From positions 19,282,354-19,346,353 of the forward strand of contig CM069432.1 of the NCBI GenBank assembly GCA_035610365.1: DNA of 64,000 bases, in the 5' to 3' direction. Both the position numbers and the translations under genes were made by a program. The stretch comes from Aquatica leii (lineage: Eukaryota > Arthropoda > Insecta > Coleoptera > Lampyridae). Positions within the stretch are counted from its first letter, which is position 1; each line of letters opens with the position of its first letter. The notes under the pieces were generated by a model. The model was not told the DNA's origin. It was given only the letters and a program-made list of their open reading frames with translations, and made no database searches. Shown here one piece after another: positions 34,340 through 46,057 of this stretch.

Positions 34340-34600
34340 TATTAATAGTATTTTAGGTTTTTTTTATTCGTTGTTGAATATCGGTTTCGTCCATATTACA
34401 CAATCTAGATGGCGTTTATCAATCAAAGGTTAAAAATTTTTGTAGAAACGTCCGACTTCATGTCTGTTAAAACCTTTTGTTCTTGCAATCGTCGTTGCCT
34501 CTGGAGTTCTGAGCGTAAAGTCATTGTAACGTGATAAAAATAATTGAAGCCAATCATCTCCAGGGTTTTTGTACTTATTCCAACTTTTTGGGCAATTCAC
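34340..34600 (-). pseudogene. pogo-like (DDE_1) transposase N-terminal fragment
   Basis: Minus-strand text PGDDWLQLFLSRYNDFTLRTPEATTIARTKGFNRHEVGRFYKN is the second DNA-binding (CENP-B type) helix domain of pogo/jerky transposases, followed after a stop by the NMDETDI block holding the first catalytic Asp. The same domain reads NDWLLGLKKSNPQLSIRTPEPT in the transposon at 48.3-50.0 kb. Only this part is preserved; the piggyBac remnant abuts it. Confidence 0.7.
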
Positions 34601-34754
34601 ATTATATTTTTTTTTGGGTTAGTTATACGCTAAATTCTTAAACTCATTTCAAGTTAGACCAAAAAGCACGGAATCCATTTCTTTAAGATAAGTCATTTAC
34701 TCTATCTCTTAATTTTCATTGAAAATAAGACGGAATTGAACCATATTTCATTCT

Positions 34755-36450
34755 AGATAGATCTAATGCAATAACCTATAATGACTATAAAGCTGTAAGG
34801 AACAGGATCAATAAAAATATTTGAAAAATCAAAAGAGAACATTGGGAGAAATTTTCGAATGATATGGAACATGACCTATACGGAGGACAAAAGAAAATAT
34901 GGAATCTATTGAAAAATAGAAAAAAAATAAATGAATACTTACAAAGTACAAAAATTACGGCAGAAGAATTGGAAAGATATTTTGAAAAACTTTATAGCTT
35001 AACAGAAACCAACACCCAAGCACAGGAATTACATCATGCGATTGAAAACGTCAATTACACCCAAAATAGGGTATTTTCCTTGGAAAAAATACAACAAATG
35101 GTAGCCAAACTAAAGGACAGAAAAACCCCAGGATTCGGCAAAATAAGGAATGAAATGATTTAATATGTAGGGGGCATACTACACAGACCTTTAAAAATGG
35201 AGAAAAAACCGACCCACAAAATTATCGAGGTATCAGCTTAATGCGTGCGATTCAAAAACTATTTACTAAAATCATAGCAGAAGAAGTAATGTCTACCGGG
35301 ATTTGTGAAGAAAAGCAAGGGTTCAGAAATAACAGGTCGACTATAGATGCCTTTTTATAATCTGTCAAATAACTGAAAAGGCTATAGAGTTTAACAAGCC
35401 AGCCTATATATGCTTCATCCACCTTACCCAGGCATTCGATAGGGTACGCTTAACTGATGTTACAGCCCTACTAACAAAAAGGAACATTCACCCCAATATA
35501 ATAAAAATTATCAAAAAGCTGAATACCGAGAATTATACATATGTGAGAACGGCAAATAAATTAGGTAATAAAATACCTGTTTCATCTGGGATTAGACAAA
35601 GAAACAGCCTAAGCCCAATCTTATTTAACATCATAATGGATGAAATCATAAACGAAGTACAGCCAACTGGGAGAGGATACCAAATGGGTGATAAAGAAAT
35701 AAAACAATATGCTATGCTGATGACGCAGTGATCATATGGGAAGACGAAGATAACCTACAGAGGCTCCTGTATAAATTCCAACAAACAGCAAAAACGTTCA
35801 AAATGCAAATATCCACAAAGAAAACAAAATACCTTACAGCATCTAGAGAACCAAGAAGATGTAAATTAGCGATTTACGATCAAAGTGTAGAAATAGTGAT
35901 GTCCTTCAAATATCTAGGAGCAAACATAACAAGTAATAGGAACCTAAAGGACGAAGTAAAAGCTTAAACAACAAAGGCATCATTAATATCAGGATACTTA
36001 AGAGATATAATTTGACGGAATAAACATATGAGCACAAGGAGTAAAGTCAGAATATATACATGACATATGCGATAGAAACCAGAGCAAAGAACACAACAAC
36101 GAAACGACTTTTATAAACAACAGAAATGCGAACACTAAGATCAGAAACAGAAGATACGCTATTTGACCGAAAGAAAAATGAAGAAATAAGGGACACATGT
36201 GAGATTCAAGATGTAGTAAGATGGGTAAGAGACCGGAGAAGAGGATGGAGAGACCACGTGAAGAGAATGCCAAATGAACGGCTGCCAAAAATTGCGAAAG
36301 AGGAAAAACCAAATACACCTCAACCACTTGGACGCCTGGCAAACCATTGATGCAAACACAAGACTTAGTGCTAACGTACAAAGAAGAAGAAGAAGAGCCA
36401 TAGTACGCTTAAACATTATATACATACCTACAAATAATACAGAAAATATC
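34755..36450 (+). mobile_element. 5'-truncated LINE, reverse-transcriptase type 2
   Basis: Plus-strand LINE starting inside the linker before the reverse transcriptase (NDMEHDLYGGQKKIWNLL). Motifs in order: DRKTPGFGKIRNEMI, DPQNYRGISL-like text, EEKQGFRNNRST, ICFIHLTQAFDRVRL (first catalytic Asp), GIRQRNSLSPILFNIIMDEI, ICYADDAVIIWEDE at about 35707 (catalytic YADD, just past a frameshift), MSFKYLGANITS, and the C-terminal block RTLRSETEDTL, DVVRWVRDRRRGWRDHVKRM, GRL. It ends near an AAGAAGAAGAAGA stretch at 36381. No endonuclease, several frameshifts and stops. Dead on arrival or old. Confidence 0.85.
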
Positions 36451-36774
36451 ATCAAAACACTTACCTCAAAATATTGGAATTTTTTGCCGTAAACACAACT
36501 TGCCGTGCTGCGGACACCAAACGAGGCTTAAGTGTTTGTTGCTCACTGAGTCCAGATGGCCGAACGTTGGTAGGTAGACGTAAAATTTATCTTGATTCAA
36601 ATGTTTTTACTTCTTTTCTTTCTGGGTTACCTGTATTCCTCTTATCGTAGACAATATTAAATTATGTATACAATAAGCTCTGACAAGTGTTTTGTTGATG
36701 GCGCGGGTTTATGACGGATAATCTCGAGTTTTTGAACACGCGTAGCTGTCGGCGGCAGTATCATCGTTAGTTAC

Positions 36775-39500
36775 TACAAAGGACACACCAGAAAGCTATT
36801 TAATACAGCAAAAAAAAAGCGGAAACTGAGATAAATACAAAACCAGCCTAACAACATACAACAATGCCACAAAAAAGGCAAAAAAAGACTCATAGAGAAG
36901 GTACTGCAGGGACGTAGAAAACGAACCTACAAGTTTTCGACTCCACAAGGCTCTGAACAAAGGCTGCACTCGAAACATTGGTTCTTTGCTGGCCGAAAAC
37001 GGAAAGTTTACAGACTCGGTTGAAGGTACTTTGCAAGAACTACTGCAAAAACACTTGACGGGCACTTAAAAAGAACTGGGACTTAGCGAGAAAAATAATC
37101 AATCCTGAAAACCTAGAATGGGGAATCAATACGTTTAAGCCCTTTCAGTCTCCAGGAGTCGATGGAATTTATCCCATCATGCTGCAAAAAGGATTTTCTG
37201 CTCTTCGAAACGCAGTATGCGAAATTCTCAGAGCCAGCTTAGCACTTTCGCACCTACCAAACAGCTGGTGGATTGTCAAGGTGTTATTTATACCAAAGTC
37301 AGAGAGATCTACGTACGCCCAAGCAAAATCCAACAGACCGATCAACTTAACTTCTTAAAACTACTTGAAAAAGTAGTCGACAGGTATATATGAGACGGGG
37401 CACTTAAGGCTTCGCCTCTGCACCGAAACCAGTATGCTTACCAATCTGGAAAATTTTGCGAGCTAGCAATTCACAAACTAGTAAGCAGATGCAAAAATGC
37501 AATCCAATACAATGATATTGCATTGGATGCTTTTCTAGATATTGAAGGAGCATTTGACAATACTACCTTCACCTCAATTGCAAGAGCAATAGAAAAAAAA
37601 AGAAATCACACCTCCAGGGCGAAACTGGGTCAACTCAATGCTCAGGAATTGGACGGTGACAGCTACTTTGTACGGTAGCATTGTATGAGCCAAAGTGGCT
37701 GGCGGATGCTTACAAGACGGGGTGCTCTCACTTCTACTGTGGTGCCTCGTCATGGACGGCCTACTACAAGAACTAGAAGACGGCGGGGTATTTGCTTTAG
37801 GATACGCCGACGATCTCACCATTATCACAAACGGGAATTTTGGGGCAATTGTAACGAACATAATGCAAAGTGCACTAAACACCGTCGGAAAATGGTGCAA
37901 AAAAGAGGGACTAGCAGTGAACCCAACTAAGACGGCAATTGTTCCGTTTACCAAACGACGAAAAACGGATGACATAAAACTACCTACGATGTACGGAGAT
38001 ACGCTCTTGATGACAACGGTACTCAAATATCTGGGGCTTACTCTTGATACCAGACTGACTTTCAATGCTCATCTAGAAAAAGTCACAACGAAGGCTATCA
38101 GGGTTCTTAATACAACCATGCGGATGGTCGGGCACACATGACCAAATGGTTATATACTGTGGTAACAAGACCCATCATCACATACGGAGCGCTTGTATGG
38201 GATGAGAGACCCAACCTGAAAAGCACAGCTGCAAAACTAAGCAAAGTACAGAGAACGGAACGTTCACTAATAACAGGAGCGATGAGTACCACGCTCACAG
38301 CAGCCATAGAAGCACTACTTTCACTTTCATCCTTACACCTCGTTGTAATGATGGAAGCAAGAAAAGCAGCATACAGGCTGCACATTAATGAACACGCGTC
38401 AAGCACCGGGAAAATTAAACCGGGCATATACAACGTGCTGCGTGAAGAAACGATCTTAACCATGAGATCCGACTTCACAAAAAATTATCACATTTTAAAA
38501 GAATTTGAAGTTATAATACCGTCACGGAACGAATGGACAAAAAAAATTTACCCGGGTGCGGTTAAAGGAACTATCTGGTACACAGATGGGGTCAAAAATC
38601 GCAACGGTACCGGAGCAGGAGTATATGGAGGCAAGCACCATGGGAAGCAATTTTCGCTGACTTTGGGTAAATATGCATCCGCTTTCCAAGCTGAAGTTGC
38701 TGCTATTGACTGGTGTGTCAGGAACATTATTGACTTATACACAAATGGGCCGATATCGATCATGTCTGACAGCGAAGCAGCAATACTGGCGCTAAAATCA
38801 CCAGTAATAAAGTCTAAACTGATTATAGCATGCATAACCAGTCTGAAAATATTGGCAACTCGACAACCAGTGCAGCTCATCTGGATACTAAAAGACCAGA
38901 AGGTAAAGGGTAACCTAATGGCAGACGCACTAGCAAAAAAAGGCACAACAGGTACATATATCGACGTGAACCCGTTTTCGGGATCGCATACGAGACCGGA
39001 AAAGAAATAATTCGCAGCAAACTTATAGCGGAGCATAAAAAATTATGGTAAACTCTTCAGGGATGAGGCACTTCTTTACAGAGCCACAATTAAACACTCA
39101 AACTGCACTATCAAGCATGAGTCAACAAAAATTAAGAAAACTTACGGGACTAATTATAGTGCACTGTGGCCCTAACAAACATATGCATCAAATGGGACTG
39201 CAAATCAGCCCTCTATACTGCGGATGTTTGGAGAATGACGAAACTCCGTAACATCTACTGTGCAAATGCAAAGCGAATCAAATGCAACGCACAACGATTC
39301 TCGAAAAACCAAAGCTAACCGATGATGAGTTGAAAAAAGCCCCTTGAAATAAACTTCTGGACTTCATTGACGAAACAGAACTGATGAGGGAGTAAAAAAT
39401 CAGAGGTGTAGAAAAGGACCAAGGAGACCGCAGTGCAGGGGCACTAGACGAACCACCTCTTGAAATAAATTTTAAAAAAATACTACAACGGACACATCAG
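36775..39500 (+). mobile_element. 5'-truncated LINE with RNase H (I/LOA-like)
   Basis: Plus-strand LINE lacking endonuclease. Starts at the linker (RKLFNTAKKKR..., SYREY.RDVENEPTSFRLHKAL), passes the reverse transcriptase (QYAYQSGKFCELAIHKLV, DIEGAFDNT, LQDGVLSLLLWCLVMD, catalytic GYADDLTII at about 37800, KYLGLTLD) and ends in an RNase H domain at about 38566-38950. That domain keeps all four acidic residues: WYTDG, AFQAEV, MSDSEAA and MADALAKK. A C-terminal RNase H is typical of I, LOA and related clades. The last 435 codons are nearly continuous; the front is broken by several stops. 3' end near 39500. Confidence 0.85.
38138..39010 (+). pseudogene. LINE ORF2 C-terminal region, RNase H
   Basis: Longest open piece (290 codons) of the LINE above. 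Residues 1-130 are the thumb and connection region (TRPIITYGALVWDERPN, the block that follows the palm in LINEs); residues 145-270 are the RNase H fold with D-E-D-D in IWYTDGVKN, AFQAEVAAI, ISIMSDSEAA and KGNLMADALAKK. It would remove template RNA after target-primed synthesis. It has no own promoter and is a fragment of the element, not a host gene. Confidence 0.8.
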
Positions 39501-40034
39501 TGCCGTTATCTTAAACTTTTAGATCTTCTTTGGCTTCCTCTTTAAACGAATTTTTCTACAGTTCTATCTGATTACTTTTGTCGAGATAAACAGGTGCAGT
39601 GGTATTCCTTCGTCCTCAAAACCTTCATTGTCATATTCAACAACGCCAAAACCATTGCTTCTCATCGCCCTAATAAGCTTGCTGCTGCTGCTCATAAGTC
39701 AACTAAGTAAACACAAAACAACTCTTAGTGTACTATATTTATGGCAATTACAAAAAAACTGCGACCGTATCTTTCATATTCCGCTGCAGATAACTCAATT
39801 CATTAAAATAAGTTTAATCAGTTCGAATAAAGCACCGTCATCGACGAATTTTTGAATTAGGATTTTTTATTACATATTAATGCTTAATTAGTTATTTCCA
39901 CCCCTTCCACACCACAAGGAAAAAAATCTATACGCACTGAACTATCAGATAAAGGAATAATTACATCTATGGTACTTTATTGGTCATTGCAATACCAAAT
40001 TAGTCATTTGATCAATTGCTATAACTACTAATTA
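39501..40034. other. Flank between LINE and transposon copy B
   Basis: No gene recognised. A CTG/TGC run (TTGCTGCTGCTGCT) occurs near 39678. Ends with TTA (40032-40034), the left target copy of copy B. Confidence 0.45.
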
Positions 40035-42617
40035 CACTGGTCTGCAAAAAAATATTTTTTATCGAGCCCTGACACTATTCCGGGTGATTCTTATGTAAAA
40101 TGACGTCCTGAATTCAAATATGTCTTCCGTTTTCTTCCATTACCCACCATTTTCGATTGAGTCCCAAATCTCTAATTTTACCACTTTTTGATAAATTAAT
40201 TATAATTTATTTATTGAACGATAATAATAATTATAATAATTATTATAATAATAAATATATGGACATGAATTTAATTTAAATGGGAAAAAGAACTATTTTA
40301 GCTATAAACAGTAATAAATAAAAAGATATTCATCGTTACTTGGTGCTTGCTTTCCTTTTATACCTTGAGGTACAGCTCTCTCGTTTTAAAAACCAGCAGT
40401 ACTCCGCCAAACATTCTTGCATTCCACTTCCTTGAAAATCTCTTCTCCAGCTTAGCGATGTCTTGATGGAACCGTTCCCCGCGTTCATCCGAGACTGCTC
40501 CTAAATTTGCAGGGAAAAAGTCTAGATGCGAGTGAAGGAAGTGAACTTTAAGAGACATGTTACATCCTATGTCCTTGTACGCTAAAAGCAGTTCCTCGAC
40601 GTGAGCGACATAATCTTCACTTTTGTGGTTACCCAGGAAGTTCTTACAAACGTTTTGAAATGCAAGCCAAGCTCGTTTTTCTTCGATTTAGGTGTTCAAT
40701 AAACGTCGAATCTTGAAAGAGTTGTCTAATCTGGGGACCAACAAAAATGCCTTCTTTGATTTTAGCTTCGCTAAGACGAGGACATTTAGTTTTCAAAAAT
40801 TGAAATGCGCCACCTGTCTTGTCCACTGCTTTCACAAACTGCTTGATCAATCCAAGTTTGATGTATAAAGGTGGTAAGTAAATATTTTCCTTCGGAACCA
40901 AAGGATTGTAGGTGACATTTTTCTGACCAGGAATAAAATTTTCTCGCAGAGGCCAGTCCCGTACGATGTAATGTTTATCTCGGGCTCGGCTATCCCATTC
41001 ACAAAGGAAGCAGCAATATTTTGTGAATCCTGATTGCAAGCCCGTGAGTAAAGCAACAACTTTTAAGTCAGCGCAAAGTTTCCACTTATAATCATGATAA
41101 CTAATTTTATCAAGGATTCTGAAGATGTTTTCGTACGTTTCCTTCATATCAACAGAGTATGCAACTGGAACTGATGGTAAGTCATTCCCATTTGCCAGCA
41201 GTACAACTTTTAAGCTTGTTTTTGATGAGTCTATAAACAGTCTCCACTTGTCTGGGTCACATGGCATCTGTAGCTCTGTCATCAATAAATTTGCAATAGG
41301 GCAGAACACTTAACTTTTATCTTCTGGGAAAAGACATTTCAAGGTTGCTTGTCTGGTCCTGTAAGAAGATATTTTTACTCCCTTTTCTAAGAGATTCCAC
41401 TGTTGAAGTCGGTATCATAGGAGCTGAGATTTAGTCTTGGGTAACTGCAAAACTGACAAGATCATTTAATTCCGATTGAGTGAGGAGGTGAGGTTGCCGA
41501 GAAACTAAATCTGCGGAATACTCTTCATCATCATTGAACGTATCATTTGAAGCCCCAGGTTGTGGCTCAGAGTCTTTTAAATCAATTTCCGGCTCTAGAG
41601 TATAAGTGTTTGGGAGCTCTGGGATTGGCAAAGTATCGTTATGAGGAACAGGTCTTAGAGCTGACGGAATATTGAGATACTGAATTGTATGCTTACTTTT
41701 TCTCGAAAACCCGACGGTGGAAGTCATACAAAAGTAACAATCTGTAAGATGACAGCGAGGTTCACGCCAAACCATGGGCACAGCAAATGGCATTGATTTA
41801 CGGGTACTTTTGAGCCATTTGATCAAACTACTGTAACAAATCGTACAGCAAACTGATGGAGCCCAAGTCTTGTACTGGTCGCCAACTTGACAATCAAAGT
41901 ACAATTTATAAGCTGTTTTAACAAGCGAAGAAACAGGTATTCGTTGCGCTTTTAAAGTTAATTCCCCGCAGACATAGCAGAAGCTATCGGGATGATTTTT
42001 ACACTCGCGTGGCATAATTAAACAGTAATTCAACGCCCGACATTAACCACAAATCACACTTAGTCACTTGAAAAAATCCGGAGTAAAAGTAGTTTTACTG
42101 TTTTACACCAATGAACAAAAATGAACACAAAATCCAGCACGTTTAAAACGTCGACAAGTTAACTCTGCAACAGCTATAGATGTACTGATCGAAGCAGTTA
42201 AGCAAACAGTGTAATATACTATAATGAGAAGAGTAATGCAAGTTCAGGTCTGTCGAAAATTCCTGTTCAAACCTGCATGTGGTATTGAGATCGCCAGCGT
42301 CGTGCAGTGAATCTTCCTAACTGTTTATTGATATTTTTTTACTGTTCTTATATATTTGTATTTTATTGTTGTTTTTATATACATATTATGGCAAAACTTT
42401 TGCCATATACTTGGTATAAATTTTATTACCTGCTTTGGGATGTTTAACGGCTATAAGTTAAAATTTAAAAAAAAATGCAAAACAGAAAATAAAAATGGAG
42501 TCCCCCCAAAATAGGTGGGTGATGGGTAAAAACGGAGCTCATTTTTGGATTCAGGAAGTCATTTTACATAAGAATCGTAACAAATGGTATCAGGACCGAT
42601 TTTCATGCAGACCGGTG
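40035..42617 (-). mobile_element. TIR DNA transposon, copy B (complete ends)
   Basis: 2583-bp element. It starts CACTGGTCTGCA and ends TGCAGACCGGTG; TTA is present on both sides (40032-40034 and 42618-42620). Aligning the left end with the reverse complement of the right end gives an imperfect inverted repeat of about 130 bp (shared blocks CTTATGTAAAATGAC, TCCTGAAT, ATCACCCACC). Just inside the left end is an ATT/AAT microsatellite (40215-40258). The transposase reads on the minus strand in at least three pieces, 42033-41431, 41309-40644 and 40558-40358, separated by frameshifts and small losses. All other features match copy C. Non-functional, but its ends look whole. Confidence 0.9.
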
Positions 42618-44436
42618 TTACATAGAAAGTAATCAGAAGTCATAAAAATCTTTTTAAACACAAATTGCAAAACTGTTCATAACCCGGAAAATGTCACGAT
42701 TATAGTAAACGTTTATAAGGTCGATATTTGCACATTTTCATGTCCTGTTTGTGCAACTGTTGCATTGAACCTGCTCTCTCTAGAAAGTTTCTACAAATAA
42801 GGATTTTGCCTTCTCATTTCTGTCTTCCTGAATCCGACATTAAATATTTTTCGGTTACAACGCTTTGACTACAGTTACTAACAATATTTTTATAATTTAA
42901 TATATCAAATTAAACAATTTTGTTAGGTTTGCGCTGGTATAAGAATATTTTTTAGCAAGATTGCGGTAATATCATTTTGTGTGGTACTATCGCTTCGGTC
43001 GTGCATAGATTTAGCAACCGCATCAACTAGTAATCAAAGTTTGTTAGTAACTTTTAATTGTTTTAATAACTAACGTATATATTTTATTTATGTTTATAAG
43101 CTGTTTAAAAAATAAGAAATAATTATAATTTATGCAAGATTAGTTTTCTTAAAAACAAAGTTTTTAGCGCTAGAAAGAAATTGTTATCTTTATGCTAACA
43201 AAAATCTATTAATTAGCCGAGAATTCTCCACAAAACCACAAAGAAGATTTCGAAATCCATTTTCTCTTTGTCCTTTACTAATTAACAGCTAGAGACTAGA
43301 ATTATTTTCTTATGAGTTACGGGCTTAGTTTAGTTTTGAACGCCAAAAAGCAAGTTACACTAGAATAATTCTCTACGTTAAATGTTAGATTTAATTACTA
43401 AACAAGAACAAAGTAAAATGCTAAACAACAGATATAACGTTAAGATTAAAATTAAGATAATTTTTAGGGTGGTGCCAACAACAATGCTTAGAGTTTGTAA
43501 AATGGTAGTAAAGTGTACAATAGGTGAATGTATATACCCTTCTGAACCTATCCTTGTAAAGGAACATGCAGATCCTTGAGGCTTTATACTAGTATTGATC
43601 GTTTCGTCTTGCTCCCTTCTCGCCCACCACCCGTGCTGCTTAATTCTAACCCCTTCGCCTCATTACACTCTTGGTTTTGAACAAGCGATTTTCGCCCCTA
43701 CTGTATCTGATAATATTCCTACCGCTATCACGGGAGCCATACAGAGCGTTGGATGTAAAGTTCGAGGGCTTTTAATGCTGGGTATCCGCATATAAGTTTA
43801 CGTATCGGTGATTGGATTAAGTTTCTTTTTAATAACGTTCTTATATCGAATGTCTCTTAAGTAAATCTTTGCCTCAAACGAGATCCGATGTCAGGAAATA
43901 AACCTGTGATCAATGGGAAATTTCCACTCTAACGCCTCCTTCCGCATGGCCGCATCCTCAGGAACTATAGCGCCTATAAGTTGATTACATACTTTGTGAA
44001 ACACTTCTCGCATGGTCGGCCTTTGGCCAGCGCTTGAGGCATTGATTAGAGGTGTCTATAATAGATACCAGGGTCAAGAGAGCCGACTGCAACTACCGAT
44101 ACAAAGGTAAAACGTATGTCATCGATTTCCATTCTTTTTGTTGTGTTTACACACCTTTGTTCTTAAATTATTAAGCAACAACGATTAATCAGTTCGACAA
44201 ATAATACGGCGTTATCACACAAATGTTTTTCCTTGAATTACATAACTAGTTGTTGGAAGTGTCGCTAAGTTTTTTATAATTTAACATTTAAAAATAATGC
44301 AAATTGCTTAACTAACCGAGGATTATTTCTTTAAATTTATCTAAGCCTTTTTTTCATAATAATTTTTTTTTTAAATAATTAAATTTTTTTGAGTATATAT
44401 ATATTTATACGATTCTATCCTTGGAGCATCACAAAA
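42618..44436. other. Interval with an unexplained GC-rich patch
   Basis: AT-rich except for about 43560-44090, which is clearly richer in GC and CpG. Within it a minus-strand frame (about 44062-43905) reads INASSAGQRPTMREVFHKVC then LIGAIVPEDAAMRKEALEW and KFPIDHRFIS, with the look of real coding sequence. A further minus-strand stretch near 43745-43670 reads MAPVIAVGILSDTVGAKIACS. I do not recognise the protein. It could be a fragment of a host gene or of an element. Elsewhere nothing is seen. Confidence 0.35.
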
Positions 44437-44967
44437 TGTGCCGTATATATCATAACGATTATTAAAAACTAATTTTTTTATACTAAAAATATGTGTACGT
44501 TTATAACCAACCGAACAAATTAAATCTAAGGATTCTAAGGACACTAAGTTGTATAGCATTACACGAAAGATAAACTTCAGTTTAACACTTATTGTTTACA
44601 TTAAAGTCACGCACGATTTTGATTCGTCGTATTTATCTCGACATTTAAACTTGAATAATCTTCTTAACACTGCCGACTTCGAATTACTGAAATAACTGCT
44701 TATGATTTGTGTGATTATGTGATTTGGCAACATTGCACTACATAGATAATAAGATGTTTCCAAGATAGCGTAACATGTCACCACGCTCAATTAAGATTAT
44801 TTCGTGTTTTGTAATAGCTTTTTAAGTTGGTGTAATGTAAGGACGATAAATAAAATCGTAATACATAACAATTTGTTTATACCGCATTTATACATTTTGG
44901 CCAAACGTTCGAGAATATTCTATATCTTTCGGTGAACGTTCTAGAAATGGATAAAAACTTCGTTTCA
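44437..44967 (-). mobile_element. Inverted solo LTR of the Gypsy-1/2 family
   Basis: Reverse complement matches the LTRs of Gypsy-1 and Gypsy-2: TGAAACGAAG start at 44967, TTCTAGAACG, a TTAAGAAGATTATTCAAG block, GTAAACAATAAGTGTTAAAC, and TTAGTTTTTAATAA near the end. No internal region, so a solo LTR. It is interrupted by a 160-bp insertion at 44711-44870. The third inverted copy of this LTR family in the window. Confidence 0.75.
44711..44870. mobile_element. 160-bp insertion in the solo LTR
   Basis: The LTR text GATTTGT...TTATACCGCA is split by 160 bp, with ATTTGT on both sides (44705-44710 and 44871-44876) as a 6-bp target duplication. The insert ends in AATAAAATCGTAATACATAACA. Short non-coding element of unknown kind; a 5'-truncated LINE tail or SINE is possible. 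Confidence 0.55.
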
Positions 44968-45124
44968 ATATTTTAATCAGTTTATTTTTATATTATTTGT
45001 ATTATTGTTGTTCAGTTTATTATTGATTGTATCGACACTGCTAGCATCGTCATTAATATATTCCGATTTTTGTTGTTGTCTTATTTTTGTCTTTTTCGCT
45101 ATTAGAACTCTGTCATTGAAAACG

Positions 45125-45800
45125 CTATGCTTTTTCCTCATTTACAGCTCCAAGATTGCCAGGGAAAAAATTTAAATGTGAACGCAAAAAATGCACCATC
45201 ACACTCATGTTACATTCAATTATTTGAAATGTTTTCTACATGCCATGAACTATATTTTCGTAACTAGGGTTTTTCTCATTACTTTAAAACTTAAATACAA
45301 CTTATTTAAGTGCACCCCATGCTGCTTTTTCTTAAAACTTCATCAAATCTTCAACATTAGTTTTTGAATGTCAGGGTCAGCAAAGATGCTTTCTTTTAAC
45401 TTTGCTTACGATAAACTAAAAAGTTTCTGACATAAATATTGAAAGCAAGGTTTTGATTTTGATAGCGCTTTGACGAATTGCTTCATTAGGTGCAGTGGTG
45501 GAAGCAGTATTATTTGGAGATTTACCCAACTCATACGCAGAACGGCGTTGCTTCCAAGTTCTAAATGCTTTCCTAAAAGACATGCTGTTCCTGTGCCCTA
45601 CTATCCCAATCACACTAAAAACAAAAAAAATTTGAAACCACTTTGCTGTCCAAGTAACATGCCAACCGCCTTCAAGTCACCACAAACCATCCACTCATGC
45701 TCGGAGTATTAATTTTCTGTAACACAAGCTGTCATAAGTTACTTTTGTTGAAGGTAAACCTACAGCAATGAACTGTCAAGTATCTACATGAGACACTTCC
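45125..45800 (-). pseudogene. Diverged relative of transposon A/B/C, C-terminal half
   Basis: Minus-strand reading in changing frames gives HEWMVCGDLKAVGMLLGQQSG, then CDWDSRAQ, ILLPPLHLMKQFVKALSKSK, CFQYLCQKLFSLS, AKLKESIFADPDIQKL and NMSVMVHFLRSHLNFFPGNLGAV. These correspond in order to WKLCADLKVVALLTGLQSG, CEWDSRARD, IYLPPLHIK...QFVKAV, KFPRLSEAKIKEGVFVGPQIR and MSLKVHFLHSHLDFFPENLGAV of copies A-C. Much more diverged, so an older or different family member. Its N-terminal half appears at 51.68-52.39 kb, beyond the copia insertion. Confidence 0.75.
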
Positions 45801-46057
45801 ACATGTACTTATAGCGTTCTGTTGTTGTAGAGGCTATGTACTAATGCTTAACTAACGTTATTTTGCTAATAAAAAATATAAAAAGTAACTTTCTATAACA
45901 GGTTATGGGCCCAGAAACGCGATTAAATCTGAAAGTGAATAAGGTGAGTGCGTTAATTAAAAATCGAGGAAAATTACCACCGGTATACTACGTAGTTTTA
46001 TTTACGTGAATCGCGATTAGGTAAAATTTCTAAGGTTTATTGAAGTACAGTTGAGAC

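Noticed and set aside
36796-39036. Several minus-strand frames of 90-160 codons
   Set aside because: Antisense of the LINE with RNase H; no homology-like motifs of their own.
45820-45900. A full copia 5' LTR
   Set aside because: Only the end next to the primer site (TATAACA, then GGTTATGGGCCCAG) is clear; the LTR start and a matching target duplication could not be established.
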